From: Dechloromonas sp. UBA6271
GTDB lineage: Bacteria > Pseudomonadota > Gammaproteobacteria > Burkholderiales > Rhodocyclaceae
DNA length: 64,000 bases
Direction: 5' to 3'
Assembly (NCBI GenBank): GCA_002440665.1
Contig: DJUX01000004.1
Span: forward strand, 62,001 to 126,000
Below, piece after piece: positions 9,823 to 16,942 of the stretch. Within the stretch, counting starts at the first letter, position 1. Each line of letters begins with the position of its first letter. The position numbers were made by a program, and so were the translations under genes. The notes beneath the pieces were generated by a model, which saw nothing but the letters and a program-made list of their open reading frames with translations, was not told the origin of the DNA and did no database searches.

Positions 9823-9865
9823 GCCGGCGGCGCCACTGCCGGGAAAGCAGTGACGCCGGCGTCAA

Positions 9866-10339
9866 TCAGAGCGGGGGAATGCGCAGGTTCTGCCCCGGGT
9901 AAATCTTGTCCGGATCCTTCAGCATCGGCTTGTTGGCCTCGAAGATGACCGGATACTTGGAGGCGCTGCCGTACTGGCTGGCGGCAATCTTCGACAGGGT
10001 ATCGCCCTTGACCACGGTGTAGAAACGCGGCTCGGCAGCCGGCGCCTCGACCGTCAGCTGATCGTCGACGTTATCGACGCCCTGCACGTTGCCGGCGGCG
10101 AGAATGATCTTCTCGCGGTTTTCCTGATCCGGCGTCGAACCGGTGATCGTCACCTGGCCGCTCTTGTAGCTGACCATCAGGTTGCTCCACTTGAGGCCGA
10201 GGCTGTTGATGCGGTCGAAAATCGCCTGGGCGGCCACCTGGTTGAGGCGGGTCTTTTCTTCCGGGGAAACCTCCGGCGCATCGTCCTTGTGGCCGAAAAG
10301 TTTTTCGCCGGCTTCCTTGATAAAGCTGAACAATCCCAT
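9866..10339 (-). CDS. kbp: potassium-binding protein Kbp-like (BON-LysM)
   Basis: 157-residue protein with the same layout as E. coli Kbp (YgaU). It has a short N-terminal MGLFSFIKEAGEKLFG segment, a BON domain (about 40-95) and a C-terminal LysM domain (about 107-155, FYTVVKGDTLSKIA to IYPGQNLRIP). Kbp binds K+ and is a cytoplasmic stress-related protein. It probably belonged to a yicC-kbp-gmk-rpoZ-spoT operon. The integrative element now begins about 15 bases upstream of its ribosome site, so it may rely on a new promoter. Confidence 0.9.
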   Translation of the reverse strand: MGLFSFIKEAGEKLFGHKDDAPEVSPEEKTRLNQVAAQAIFDRINSLGLKWSNLMVSYKSGQVTITGSTPDQENREKIILAAGNVQGVDNVDDQLTVEAPAAEPRFYTVVKGDTLSKIAASQYGSASKYPVIFEANKPMLKDPDKIYPGQNLRIPPL

Positions 10340-10354
10340 TTTAAATCTCCTCTG

Positions 10355-10364
10355 CGTTGCGCCG
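10355..10364 (+). repeat. candidate left attachment repeat (CGTTGCGCCG)
   Basis: Ten-base direct repeat shared with 15967-15976 at the other edge of the integrative element. Short, so chance is not excluded. Removing the interval would place yicC a few tens of bases upstream of kbp. Confidence 0.35.
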
Positions 10365-10632
10365 GCACCGAATGGTGCGGCATGAACCTACCCTAGTCGC
10401 CCCTTGTTACAGGGTTAAGGCAATCCGGGTTTGCGGTGCTACTCCAGATTGTATCTAAATCAGTAGTAGCGAGCACTAAGGCACGCCACTACTGGTTTCT
10501 TGTTAATCGATATTTGCGCAGGGCACACGCTTTGGTACACGTTTTTCAAGGGATTACCTGATATGTTGTGATGCGACTAATTATATCTGCCCACCGAACC
10601 GAAGAACCCGCCAAGGGGGCGAGTCTGAGAGG

Positions 10633-11259
10633 TTACCAAGTTGCGGGCTTAGTTATCGCTGTCCCGGGAATTGGACTGGGTAACTGCGATGCTACTAAGT
10701 CGACTGGCAAGACATTGAACTGCTTGTGCGACCACTTCACAAGGGTACATAGCGGCTTGCGTATTGGCCCGCCAGGCGTGTATAGAAACACCTTTGCTGT
10801 CTTGCGCCGCTTAACAATTTCCATCGATTTTGACAGGTCGGCATCGTTTGAAACGACTACCGCACAATCAAAGGCCCCTAGCCAGGAGTCGTTTACCAAC
10901 TCGACTGCAAGATTCACGTCAGAGCCTTTTTCCTCGCACTTGATAACCTCAACGGTGTTGTGCGGGGGAGTAGATAAAGCCATGCGGACTTTTTTAGTGC
11001 TGAAGTGCCCCTCGATGACCTGAATCTTATTCTGGGAATTTGTTCGCAAAGCGCGAATATAGGCATCTTGTCTGGCTGGCGCATCCGGGTCGTTTGGCAA
11101 TGGGGATACGCGGGCTGTGAAGTATTTAATCTTCACTAGGCTGCAATTTGCCGGCAGCGTTCTTTGGAAGTACGCCCACAGGTCCAGCCACTTGTTTGGA
11201 CTGTTTTTAAGACTGCCGTAGTACAGATTGAAGCCGTCGATATATACGATGGTTCGCAA
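10633..11259 (-). CDS. NYN-domain (PIN-like) putative ribonuclease
   Basis: 208-residue protein with the N-terminal signature VYIDGFNLYYG, an Asp-containing NYN/LabA-type start, and the later acidic motifs KGSDVNLAVEL and VVVSNDADL. These aspartates form the metal-binding active site in NYN (PIN-like) nucleases, which generally cut RNA. The TTG start at 11259, preceded by a GGGGG stretch, is needed to keep the conserved N-terminus. It is the last gene of the integrative element, separated from the rest by a terminator, and is AT-richer than the chromosome. It may be cargo with a defence or regulatory role; that is inference. Confidence 0.8.
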   Translation of the reverse strand: MRTIVYIDGFNLYYGSLKNSPNKWLDLWAYFQRTLPANCSLVKIKYFTARVSPLPNDPDAPARQDAYIRALRTNSQNKIQVIEGHFSTKKVRMALSTPPHNTVEVIKCEEKGSDVNLAVELVNDSWLGAFDCAVVVSNDADLSKSMEIVKRRKTAKVFLYTPGGPIRKPLCTLVKWSHKQFNVLPVDLVASQLPSPIPGTAITKPATW

Positions 11260-11281
11260 AATCGCCCCCTAGAAAAAGCAA

Positions 11282-11300
11282 AGCCCCCTTGCGGGGGCCT
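11282..11300 (-). terminator. rho-independent terminator inside the element
   Basis: Stem GGCCCCC / GGGGGCT with a four-base loop, followed on the minus strand by TTTGCTTTTT. It separates the phage-like gene block from the NYN gene, suggesting the latter has its own promoter. Confidence 0.7.
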
Positions 11301-11343
11301 GCACCTGACCAACAAAGTGACCAGGGAAGTAGTGCTGTAATTA

Positions 11344-11592
11344 TCAATCACTGAGAGCCGACTCGTCAACATAACGTTTACTAATCAGAGCCTCATTAAC
11401 TGCCTCAGTCTGACTTCCGAGTAGCTTTGATAGTTCCTTTAGCATTGACCGGATGCTGCCCTTGTATGCATTCTGCGAAACCACCGCTTTACCCGTTGCC
11501 GACTTCGGCCCTGTTGATCGCTCCCACGGTTTCCAGTTCCTTATCAGCGCCGATTGCCGCGCCCTGCGTTCCAGTGTCCAGCCGTTGCTCAT
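11344..11592 (-). CDS. small basic phage/island protein
   Basis: 82-residue protein with a basic N-terminus and the segment WKPWERSTGPKSATGKAVVSQNAYKG. As I recall it, this resembles a small conserved family found in phages and islands, of unknown function. Its first 35 codons overlap the 3' end of the upstream gene (11489-12145) in a different frame. Either this is a genuine 104-base overlap or the true start is further in, for example at MLKELSK. I favour the long overlap because the conserved motif lies inside it. Followed by a terminator. Confidence 0.6.
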   Translation of the reverse strand: MSNGWTLERRARQSALIRNWKPWERSTGPKSATGKAVVSQNAYKGSIRSMLKELSKLLGSQTEAVNEALISKRYVDESALSD

Positions 11593-12145
11593 GCTGTTGC
11601 TCCAAAAGTTTGTTTGGCTCGATTGATGTTTCCCCGCCTACGTGAGCAGGGGAAGTGCCGTTATTGACCTGCTGCGGCCCGTTGGCAATATTGGCTTGCT
11701 TGGCGTAGATCACTGGCGGGTTCTTGATCGTCGCCAGCGTTTCCAGTGTCGCCCGGCACTGGCTTTGTGCTTTCAGGGCAAGGCGTAGATAACGATCAGT
11801 CGCATTGATGTACTCGCCCATGTTCGCGGCAGCACGCCGGGCCAGTTCGTTGAATATCGCGTCCAGGGTGTGCGCCTGCGTCATAAGCATATTTTCGGCC
11901 CGCCTCAGATCACCGCTTCCCACTTTCTCGTTTTGCTTGGCCAGCTCGGTAATTAACGAGGTCAAGTCGGTTTCGCCAAACACCTTGCAGAATGCTTGCG
12001 TTGTTACTGCGCCGCGTACCGTTGGAGCTATGACGTTGCGCGCCTTTGTCATCGCCTCATCTTCGCCAGATTGGGCAGTGATTTCCAAAGTGTTCGGCCC
12101 ATTTTTTTTCGCTGGTGCTTTTGCCTTCGTTTTCGTGTTGCTCAT
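11489..12145 (-). CDS. hypothetical phage-associated protein
   Basis: 218-residue hydrophilic protein of unknown function. The first 30 residues are Lys/Ala-rich. The centre (about residues 60-145) is predicted helical, including a run with ARRAAANMGEYINATDRYLRLALKAQ. The tail is Gln/Gly/Asn-rich and looks disordered. Proteins of this shape occur next to small basic proteins like the downstream one in betaproteobacterial islands. Its last 104 bases overlap that gene in another frame, so the C-terminal tail may be constrained by overprinting. No domain was recognised. Confidence 0.55.
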   Translation of the reverse strand: MSNTKTKAKAPAKKNGPNTLEITAQSGEDEAMTKARNVIAPTVRGAVTTQAFCKVFGETDLTSLITELAKQNEKVGSGDLRRAENMLMTQAHTLDAIFNELARRAAANMGEYINATDRYLRLALKAQSQCRATLETLATIKNPPVIYAKQANIANGPQQVNNGTSPAHVGGETSIEPNKLLEQQHEQRLDTGTQGAAIGADKELETVGAINRAEVGNG

Positions 12146-12175
12146 CGTTCGGTGTTCTCCATAGTGTTCATTGCT

Positions 12176-12706
12176 TTAACGGCCCTTGCTCCCAGCCACG
12201 TAATCACTCACCCAAGGATCATCAGAAATCCCTCTCTCTAACGACTGGGTTTTACTAGGCTGGACTGAACTAGGCTGAACTAAGGAGTCGCGGGATACTT
12301 GCGGCATACCCGAATCACCGCTAACCCCTTGCGCAGCCTTCGTTTCAGCGGCTTTTCGCTTGCCGTTTGTCATCGCTGCGCCGCGTTTGCCGCCTTCGGC
12401 TTTCTTGTCAGTGATTGCCTGCAAGTGATCGCGGTAATCGTCCAGCTCGGGGCAGGTCAATTGCCCGCCATCGCTGGCGAAGAAGGGCATGATCGCCGGT
12501 AACGCTGCCCTCACTTCGTCACTGCCATAACCCAACACACGAGCCAGCGTTGCCGGTTCGTTTGGCAACCGCAAATTCACCCAGCACTCAAGGCGCAGCG
12601 TCATCAGCAAGCCTCGTTGTGCCAGGGTAAGAATGCGGTAATCGGTTCGCGCCATCATGTTCGCGGCGTATTCCTGAAACGCCGGTGGCGGTCGGTTCTG
12701 TGCCAT
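12176..12706 (-). CDS. DUF1376-like protein (possible replication-module gene)
   Basis: 176-residue protein. The N-terminal half (YAANMMARTDYRILTLAQRG and a WVNLRLPNEP segment) resembles DUF1376-type proteins, which often lie in phage and island replication modules. The C-terminal half is Lys/Ser-rich and low in complexity. The start at 12706 is preferred over the longer frame because a strong GGAGGG ribosome site lies just upstream and the start falls four bases after the stop of the 47-residue gene. It is probably translated as part of that unit. Family assignment is by eye and tentative. Confidence 0.6.
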   Translation of the reverse strand: MAQNRPPPAFQEYAANMMARTDYRILTLAQRGLLMTLRLECWVNLRLPNEPATLARVLGYGSDEVRAALPAIMPFFASDGGQLTCPELDDYRDHLQAITDKKAEGGKRGAAMTNGKRKAAETKAAQGVSGDSGMPQVSRDSLVQPSSVQPSKTQSLERGISDDPWVSDYVAGSKGR

Positions 12707-12710
12707 GTCC

Positions 12711-12854
12711 TCAGCCCTCCAAGATGCGCCGCAAGTAGCAATACACGCCCCACAGTTCGCACATACCCAACCCGGCAAGGTCAGGCATTACGCCCAGCCC
12801 TTGAGCGCGATACGCCAGGCCGTGGAGACGTTCCAGCCAGTCATCGTTAGCCAT
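12711..12854 (-). CDS. small coupled ORF, 47 residues
   Basis: Short gene reading MANDDWLERLHGLAYRAQ... and ending RRILEG, with ATG at 12854 and TGA at 12711-12713. Its start overlaps the end of the upstream HTH gene by eight bases, and its stop is four bases before the next start, so the three genes are tightly packed in one transcript. Its 3' end also encodes the ribosome site of the next gene. No family was recognised; two cysteines and several tryptophans are present. The packing is the main evidence that it is real. Confidence 0.55.
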   Translation of the reverse strand: MANDDWLERLHGLAYRAQGLGVMPDLAGLGMCELWGVYCYLRRILEG

Positions 12855-13146
12855 GATCTACGCCCCCCGCCATCAGGACGTACTTAGCGACACTGTGCAA
12901 CTTGCCGCAATCGGTTTCCTGTCTGACTCTGATCGTCTGAATATCGAAGCCATGACGATGCTTTAGCTCATGGACGCGAGCAGCGGGCATCAGAATATCC
13001 AGATTGCGCCGGGCTTCGATTGTCGTGACCGGCCCGCAGCGCAGGGCATCGATCAGCCGTTTGCGTTGTGCCTCTGCGGACAGGTCGGCATAATGGCTAT
13101 CAGGATTATTTGGGGCTGCCTTCGGGTGGCCTTTTTCTTTTGTCAT
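12847..13146 (-). CDS. helix-turn-helix domain protein
   Basis: 99-residue protein. The region 30-80 (QRKRLIDALRCGPVTTIEA, then NLDILMPAARVHELKHRHG) fits a short winged helix-turn-helix domain of the kind found in phage and island regulators. It is preceded by a polar N-terminus. It lies directly downstream of the AlpA-like gene (nine bases) and overlaps the next small gene by eight bases, so it is part of the element's control or replication operon. It probably binds DNA; its target is unknown. Confidence 0.7.
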   Translation of the reverse strand: MTKEKGHPKAAPNNPDSHYADLSAEAQRKRLIDALRCGPVTTIEARRNLDILMPAARVHELKHRHGFDIQTIRVRQETDCGKLHSVAKYVLMAGGVDHG

Positions 13147-13155
13147 GGTCGCCCC

Positions 13156-13383
13156 TTATGCCGCCAGGGCTTTGCGAAGGTCGCCCACGTTCCAGGCGGT
13201 AACGCGCTCCGACAGCTTGCGGGGCGCCGGCAAGGTGCCGCGCTTAACCATGCGCCAGACGGTAGCTGACGAACAGCCGACAAGTGCCTGCACTACTGGC
13301 AGGCGAACATGCGCGGAATCAGGAAATGAATCGTAGTTGGTGAGCGCGTCACGGATTGCGCTCGGGTCGGTATGGTGTGCCAT
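13156..13383 (-). CDS. AlpA-like regulator/excisionase
   Basis: 75-residue protein with a MerR-type helix-turn-helix (VRLPVVQALVGCSSATVWRM, then VKRGTLPAPRKLSERVTAWNVGDL). This is the layout of AlpA-type regulators of P4-like satellites and islands, which activate or assist excision by the linked integrase. It is the first gene of the 13.4-11.3 kb operon and divides the integrase/DUF6387 pair from the remaining genes. The 124 bases upstream are AT-rich and probably hold its promoter. Confidence 0.8.
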   Translation of the reverse strand: MAHHTDPSAIRDALTNYDSFPDSAHVRLPVVQALVGCSSATVWRMVKRGTLPAPRKLSERVTAWNVGDLRKALAA

Positions 13384-13507
13384 GCTGTGCTGTCCTTTGA
13401 TGTTTAGTGCGACAGCACAGATTTTTATTGCACATTCAATTGCTTACGAGGCATTGGAAGCCATAGTTTTTTTCCGGAATAAATCCGCTCGGTTCCTTTC
13501 CGGATAA

Positions 13508-14425
13508 TTAGCCTTCCTGTGCTGCGAGCCAAGCTAGTGCGCTTCCCCCTCCGTCTTCGGGTTCTGCGATTAGGCTCCAAGCCAGAGGAACAACGGTTTT
13601 TCGAATAGTTTCAGCATCCATTTCCCAAGGTCTAAATATTGCGTCTGCCATCACTCGGTGCGGAATGCTCACGTCCTTCTCCTGCGCCCATAGCTGAAGG
13701 TCTAGAAAGGCCAATACGTTGTATTTCACCCAAGACTGCGTTTCTTGTTTGCCAAACTTTCTGTTTTCCACCTTGAGTGCTTCCTGACAACGAACTTTCT
13801 TAAGCCAGTCTTTGAACGCGTCGATTAAGAAAGCGTCAGAGTGCTGAATATCAACGTTTACGGCGACCTGAAAACCTGGCTTTCTTGCTGCACGTGTTTC
13901 TTCTAGGTTTTCAGTTAAATTGCAATTATGCGACTCGTAGAGAGGTCGGTTAATCCAAGGCTTGCCCTTATAAACAATAGGTTCCCCCCCAAACATTGCA
14001 GCATCAATTTGATCTATCCACCTCCTTGAGTACATTTTTCTTCCAAGAGACAAATGACGTTCATACCGCCTTAGTTCTCCAACAGTCATCGAATGAATTG
14101 CAGGTTGAAAAGTTGGTCCGAAGAAGCCTTCAAGCCACGACTGACCAAAACTTTCGGAAACATGGGGAATGGGGTCTGCTCTTAATAAATTGACAATAAC
14201 TTCATAGCCTTCGGATGACGATTTCCTCAGATCCTCTACTGCTTCAGGAGTTTGAGGATAGACACGCAAGTGGTCAAAACTAAGGTAGGTAAAAGCATTG
14301 CTACGAAGCATCAATTGATAGTGCCACCCCTTTGCATCAAGGCTGCTGGCTTTGTCGTATTTGCTTCGATCAAACCACCGGGGTAACTCCCCAACGCTTC
14401 TTAGCTCATTTTTATTTCTAGCCAC
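13508..14425 (-). CDS. DUF6387-like protein, probable island cargo
   Basis: 305-residue soluble protein of unknown function. The N-terminal ELPRWFDRSKYD segment and overall length resemble DUF6387 proteins, which in other genomes often sit beside tyrosine integrases; this is recalled, not computed. The centre contains RRYERHLSLGRKMYSRRW and the end is Ala/Glu-rich. It is clearly AT-richer than the core chromosome, consistent with recent transfer. It lies between the AlpA-like regulator and the integrase, a common cargo slot in P4-type elements, so a defence role is possible but unproven. Confidence 0.65.
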   Translation of the reverse strand: MARNKNELRSVGELPRWFDRSKYDKASSLDAKGWHYQLMLRSNAFTYLSFDHLRVYPQTPEAVEDLRKSSSEGYEVIVNLLRADPIPHVSESFGQSWLEGFFGPTFQPAIHSMTVGELRRYERHLSLGRKMYSRRWIDQIDAAMFGGEPIVYKGKPWINRPLYESHNCNLTENLEETRAARKPGFQVAVNVDIQHSDAFLIDAFKDWLKKVRCQEALKVENRKFGKQETQSWVKYNVLAFLDLQLWAQEKDVSIPHRVMADAIFRPWEMDAETIRKTVVPLAWSLIAEPEDGGGSALAWLAAQEG

Positions 14426-14533
14426 AGCGTCCCTTTCACGCTCTGCCCTTAATCAGAAGCCGCGCCAGCCGGGCAAGGGTTCCCGGTGTTCGCCCTTGGG
14501 GATCAGCCTCGGGCTAGGCGCAGCAAAACCAGA

Positions 14534-15808
14534 TCAGCCCGCCTTGCTCTTCTTCAACGGCACGACGTTGTAATCGGGCTTTCCGGCCTCTAGGGCTTTC
14601 AGCAACTTGGCCCATTCATTCAGCGCCGCCTTCCGTTCGTCAAAGTAATCGTGCCGGTTGTAAGTGCCTTCCACGCCTTTCAGCTTGTGGTTAAGGCAAC
14701 GCTCGGCAACGTAGGGATCAACGCCCAATGCCGCCAGATGCGTGCGGGCAGTGCGCCGGAAATCGTGAATCGTGAAATTCGGAATGTCGTCCAGCTTCGG
14801 CTTGACGTGCTTGGATAGCGCCGCATTCAGCGTATTCAAATCAATGTGCGGAATCATCCGGTGCTGCATCTTCCTTGCCGGGAAAACGTAGGCACTGCCA
14901 CATGCCAGGCGGTGTAACTCTCGCAGCGTTTCAACAGCCAACGGTGGCAGCGGAATATCAATCGCCGCACTGGTCTTGGTGCGCTCTTCCGGCAGGTGCC
15001 AAACGCCGCCATCAAGATCAAACTCAGACCAGGGGGCGGAAACTAGCTCTTCCTTGCGAACCGCCAGCAACAGCAACAGGCGAACGGCGTAATGGTTTTC
15101 GATAGTGAAGGTGCCCGCTTTGTCCTTCATCGCTTGGAATAGCTTGATGATTTCCTCGCGGGTGAGCCAGCGGTCGCGGGTTTCTTCCTTGCCGCCAGCG
15201 TCAGCAATATCAAAGGCGCTGGCCGGGTTGTACTGAATCACATGGCGCTTGATAGCGTAGTCGAATATCCTCTTCGTCCAGCGCAGCACGTCGTTTGCCA
15301 TTGTCGGGGCACCGCGCTTGACGATGGTTTGCAGCATGTTGTCGACGTCGCGGGGCTTCACATCCTCGGCTTTCATCTTGCCCATGTTCGGCTTGATGTC
15401 GTTCTCGATCCTCGACCGAACAATGTTCGGATGCTTCCAGCGCCCCAGAATCATCCGCTCGAAATATTCGTCAGCCAGCTGTGCAACGGTCAGGGCGTTT
15501 TTCTCAGCGTTGATCTTGGCGACAGCTTCCCGTTTGCGTTCCTGCTTCTCGCCTGCAACGTCATGGCCTAGTGCAACTTTTGCGGAAAGGTCTTTGGCGG
15601 TCTTGCGGGCGTCGGCCAGTGACAGAACCGCATAGCTTCCAATGTTCATCGTCCTAGACTTGCCCGCAAAACGGTAACGGAATCGCCAAACAGGGGTTGC
15701 AAAGTTTTCTCGGTAGCTCAGATACAAGCCGTCACCATCGCCGCGCCCTTCAAAGCGTTCGTTGCTCTTGATCCACGCCCTAATTTGAATGTCCGTCATC
15801 TTGCCCAT
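14534..15808 (-). CDS. P4-type tyrosine site-specific integrase
   Basis: 424-residue recombinase that integrates and excises the element. The N-terminal SAM-like/DUF4102 region (FEGRGDGDGLYLSYRE to DARKTAKDL), a core-binding domain and a C-terminal catalytic domain are present. The catalytic domain includes LAVRKEELVSAPWSEFDL with the first Arg, HDFRRTARTHLAALG with the His-x-x-Arg motif, and LNHKLKGVEGTYNRHDY with the catalytic Tyr. The start at 15808 (MGKMTD) is preferred over the longer frame, which runs through an AT-rich regulatory region. It lies at the element edge next to yicC, as expected for an integrase near its attachment site. Confidence 0.93.
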   Translation of the reverse strand: MGKMTDIQIRAWIKSNERFEGRGDGDGLYLSYRENFATPVWRFRYRFAGKSRTMNIGSYAVLSLADARKTAKDLSAKVALGHDVAGEKQERKREAVAKINAEKNALTVAQLADEYFERMILGRWKHPNIVRSRIENDIKPNMGKMKAEDVKPRDVDNMLQTIVKRGAPTMANDVLRWTKRIFDYAIKRHVIQYNPASAFDIADAGGKEETRDRWLTREEIIKLFQAMKDKAGTFTIENHYAVRLLLLLAVRKEELVSAPWSEFDLDGGVWHLPEERTKTSAAIDIPLPPLAVETLRELHRLACGSAYVFPARKMQHRMIPHIDLNTLNAALSKHVKPKLDDIPNFTIHDFRRTARTHLAALGVDPYVAERCLNHKLKGVEGTYNRHDYFDERKAALNEWAKLLKALEAGKPDYNVVPLKKSKAG

Positions 15809-15833
15809 GTCGCGCCCCAGGTTCAGCAATATC

Positions 15834-15890
15834 GTTTGTACAACCAAAAACACACTAACCAAGTCACTGTGTACGCATAGTGGTACAAAC
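15834..15890. promoter_or_regulatory. inverted repeat in the integrase control region
   Basis: Eight-base arms GTTTGTAC (15834-15841) and GTACAAAC (15883-15890) separated by 41 bases of AT-rich sequence, just upstream of the integrase. They could be integrase arm sites or an operator for the AlpA-like protein. Confidence 0.4.
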
Positions 15891-15933
15891 AAATAATGCG
15901 CTTTCCTGATACGACATGCAACTGCTAGACGTT

Positions 15934-15958
15934 AAAAAACCCCGTGGATAGGGGCTTT
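15934..15958 (-). terminator. terminator downstream of yicC
   Basis: On the minus strand, AAGCCCC, a seven-base loop, GGGGTTTTTT. It lies between the yicC stop and the integrase promoter, so it would stop yicC transcripts from entering the element and reaching kbp-gmk. Confidence 0.75.
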
Positions 15959-15966
15959 AGTTGCTT

Positions 15967-15976
15967 CGTTGCGCCG
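15967..15976 (+). repeat. candidate right attachment repeat (CGTTGCGCCG)
   Basis: Partner of the ten-base direct repeat at 10355-10364. It lies 20 bases from the end of yicC. Confidence 0.35.
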
Positions 15977-15996
15977 TCGTGAAACGGACTGAAACA

Positions 15997-16863
15997 TCAC
16001 TCCAAATTCTGTATCTGCTCGCGCATCTGCTCGATCAACAGCTTGAGATCCATCGAGGCCTGCGAGACTTCGGTGATCGCCGATTTCGAGCCGAGCGTGT
16101 TGGCTTCGCGGTTGAGTTCCTGCATCAGAAAATCAAGCCGCTTGCCGCAGGCACCGCCCTGTTTCAGCACGCGCTCGACTTCGTCGAGATGCGTCGTCAG
16201 CCGGCTCAGTTCCTCGGCGACGTCGATGCGCGTCGCGAACACAGCCACTTCCTGCAGCACGCGCTCGTCATTGGCACCACCCAGCGCCTCGGTCAGGCGC
16301 TGCCGTAGCTTGTCGGTGTACACCGCCTGCGCCTCCGGAATGCGTGGCGCCACACGATGGACGATGTCGCGCATGGCATTGACGCGGTCGACGATCGTGG
16401 CGGCCAGTTTTTCACCTTCGCGGCCGCGGCTGGCGGCGAATTCATCGAGCACCTCGCGCGCCAGCGCCAGCACCGGCGGGCCGAATGCGGCGTAGTCGAT
16501 CGACTGGTCGCCAAACATGCCCGGCCAGCGCAGCACGTCGTTCACCGACAGCGGGCGAGCCTCCGGCATCTGGCGGCAGACGCTGTCGTTGAGCGTCTGC
16601 AGGGTGGTCAGCAGATCGCCGTTGAGCTGAAGTTGATCGGCGCGCGCCGCCGAAGCGTTGAACGACAGACGGCATTCCACCTTGCCCCGGAAAAGACGCG
16701 CCGCCAGCAGTTCGCGCAAGGGCATCTCGAGCGCGCGCAGTTCTTCGCTGACGCGAAAGTGAAAATCCAGGTAGCGCGAATTGACGCTTTTGAGTTCGAG
16801 TTGCAGGGTGCCGCGCTCGATATCGCGCGTCTTCACTGCATAACCGGTCATGCTGCAAATCAT
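15997..16863 (-). CDS. yicC: YicC family endoribonuclease
   Basis: 288-residue protein of the YicC family, now considered endoribonucleases. It begins with the conserved SMTGYA segment and ends with a DUF1732-type C-terminus (FLMQELNREANTLGSKS). The start at 16863 (MICSMTGYA) is chosen; the longer frame overlaps the kinase gene promoter. It is divergent from the kinase-phosphatase-rph operon and normally neighbours gmk, from which it is separated here by the integrative element. Length is typical. Confidence 0.93.
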   Translation of the reverse strand: MICSMTGYAVKTRDIERGTLQLELKSVNSRYLDFHFRVSEELRALEMPLRELLAARLFRGKVECRLSFNASAARADQLQLNGDLLTTLQTLNDSVCRQMPEARPLSVNDVLRWPGMFGDQSIDYAAFGPPVLALAREVLDEFAASRGREGEKLAATIVDRVNAMRDIVHRVAPRIPEAQAVYTDKLRQRLTEALGGANDERVLQEVAVFATRIDVAEELSRLTTHLDEVERVLKQGGACGKRLDFLMQELNREANTLGSKSAITEVSQASMDLKLLIEQMREQIQNLE

Positions 16864-16942
16864 TATTGGTGGGTCTCCAGCTTTACAGGCCGGACAACAC
16901 GCCCGACAATGCCTCAAGTTCTGCATCATAACCGCGAGATCA

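Larger units (their letters stand above)
10355..15976. mobile_element. small P4-type integrative element
   Basis: An accessory block of about 5.6 kb between kbp and yicC, neighbours that should be adjacent. It carries a P4-type tyrosine integrase at one end, an AlpA-like regulator, an HTH protein, a DUF1376-like protein, a phage-type small gene pair, a DUF6387-like protein and a NYN-domain protein. All genes are on the minus strand. Base composition is visibly less GC-rich than the flanks, especially at 10.4-11.3 and 13.5-14.4 kb. No capsid, terminase or conjugation genes are seen, so it looks like a satellite or mobilisable island. The boundaries rest on a ten-base direct repeat and are uncertain. 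Confidence 0.75.

Noticed and set aside
14426..14533. tRNA-like attachment target near the integrase
   Set aside because: The GC-rich hairpin-like sequence there lacks the T-arm and anticodon layout of a tRNA.
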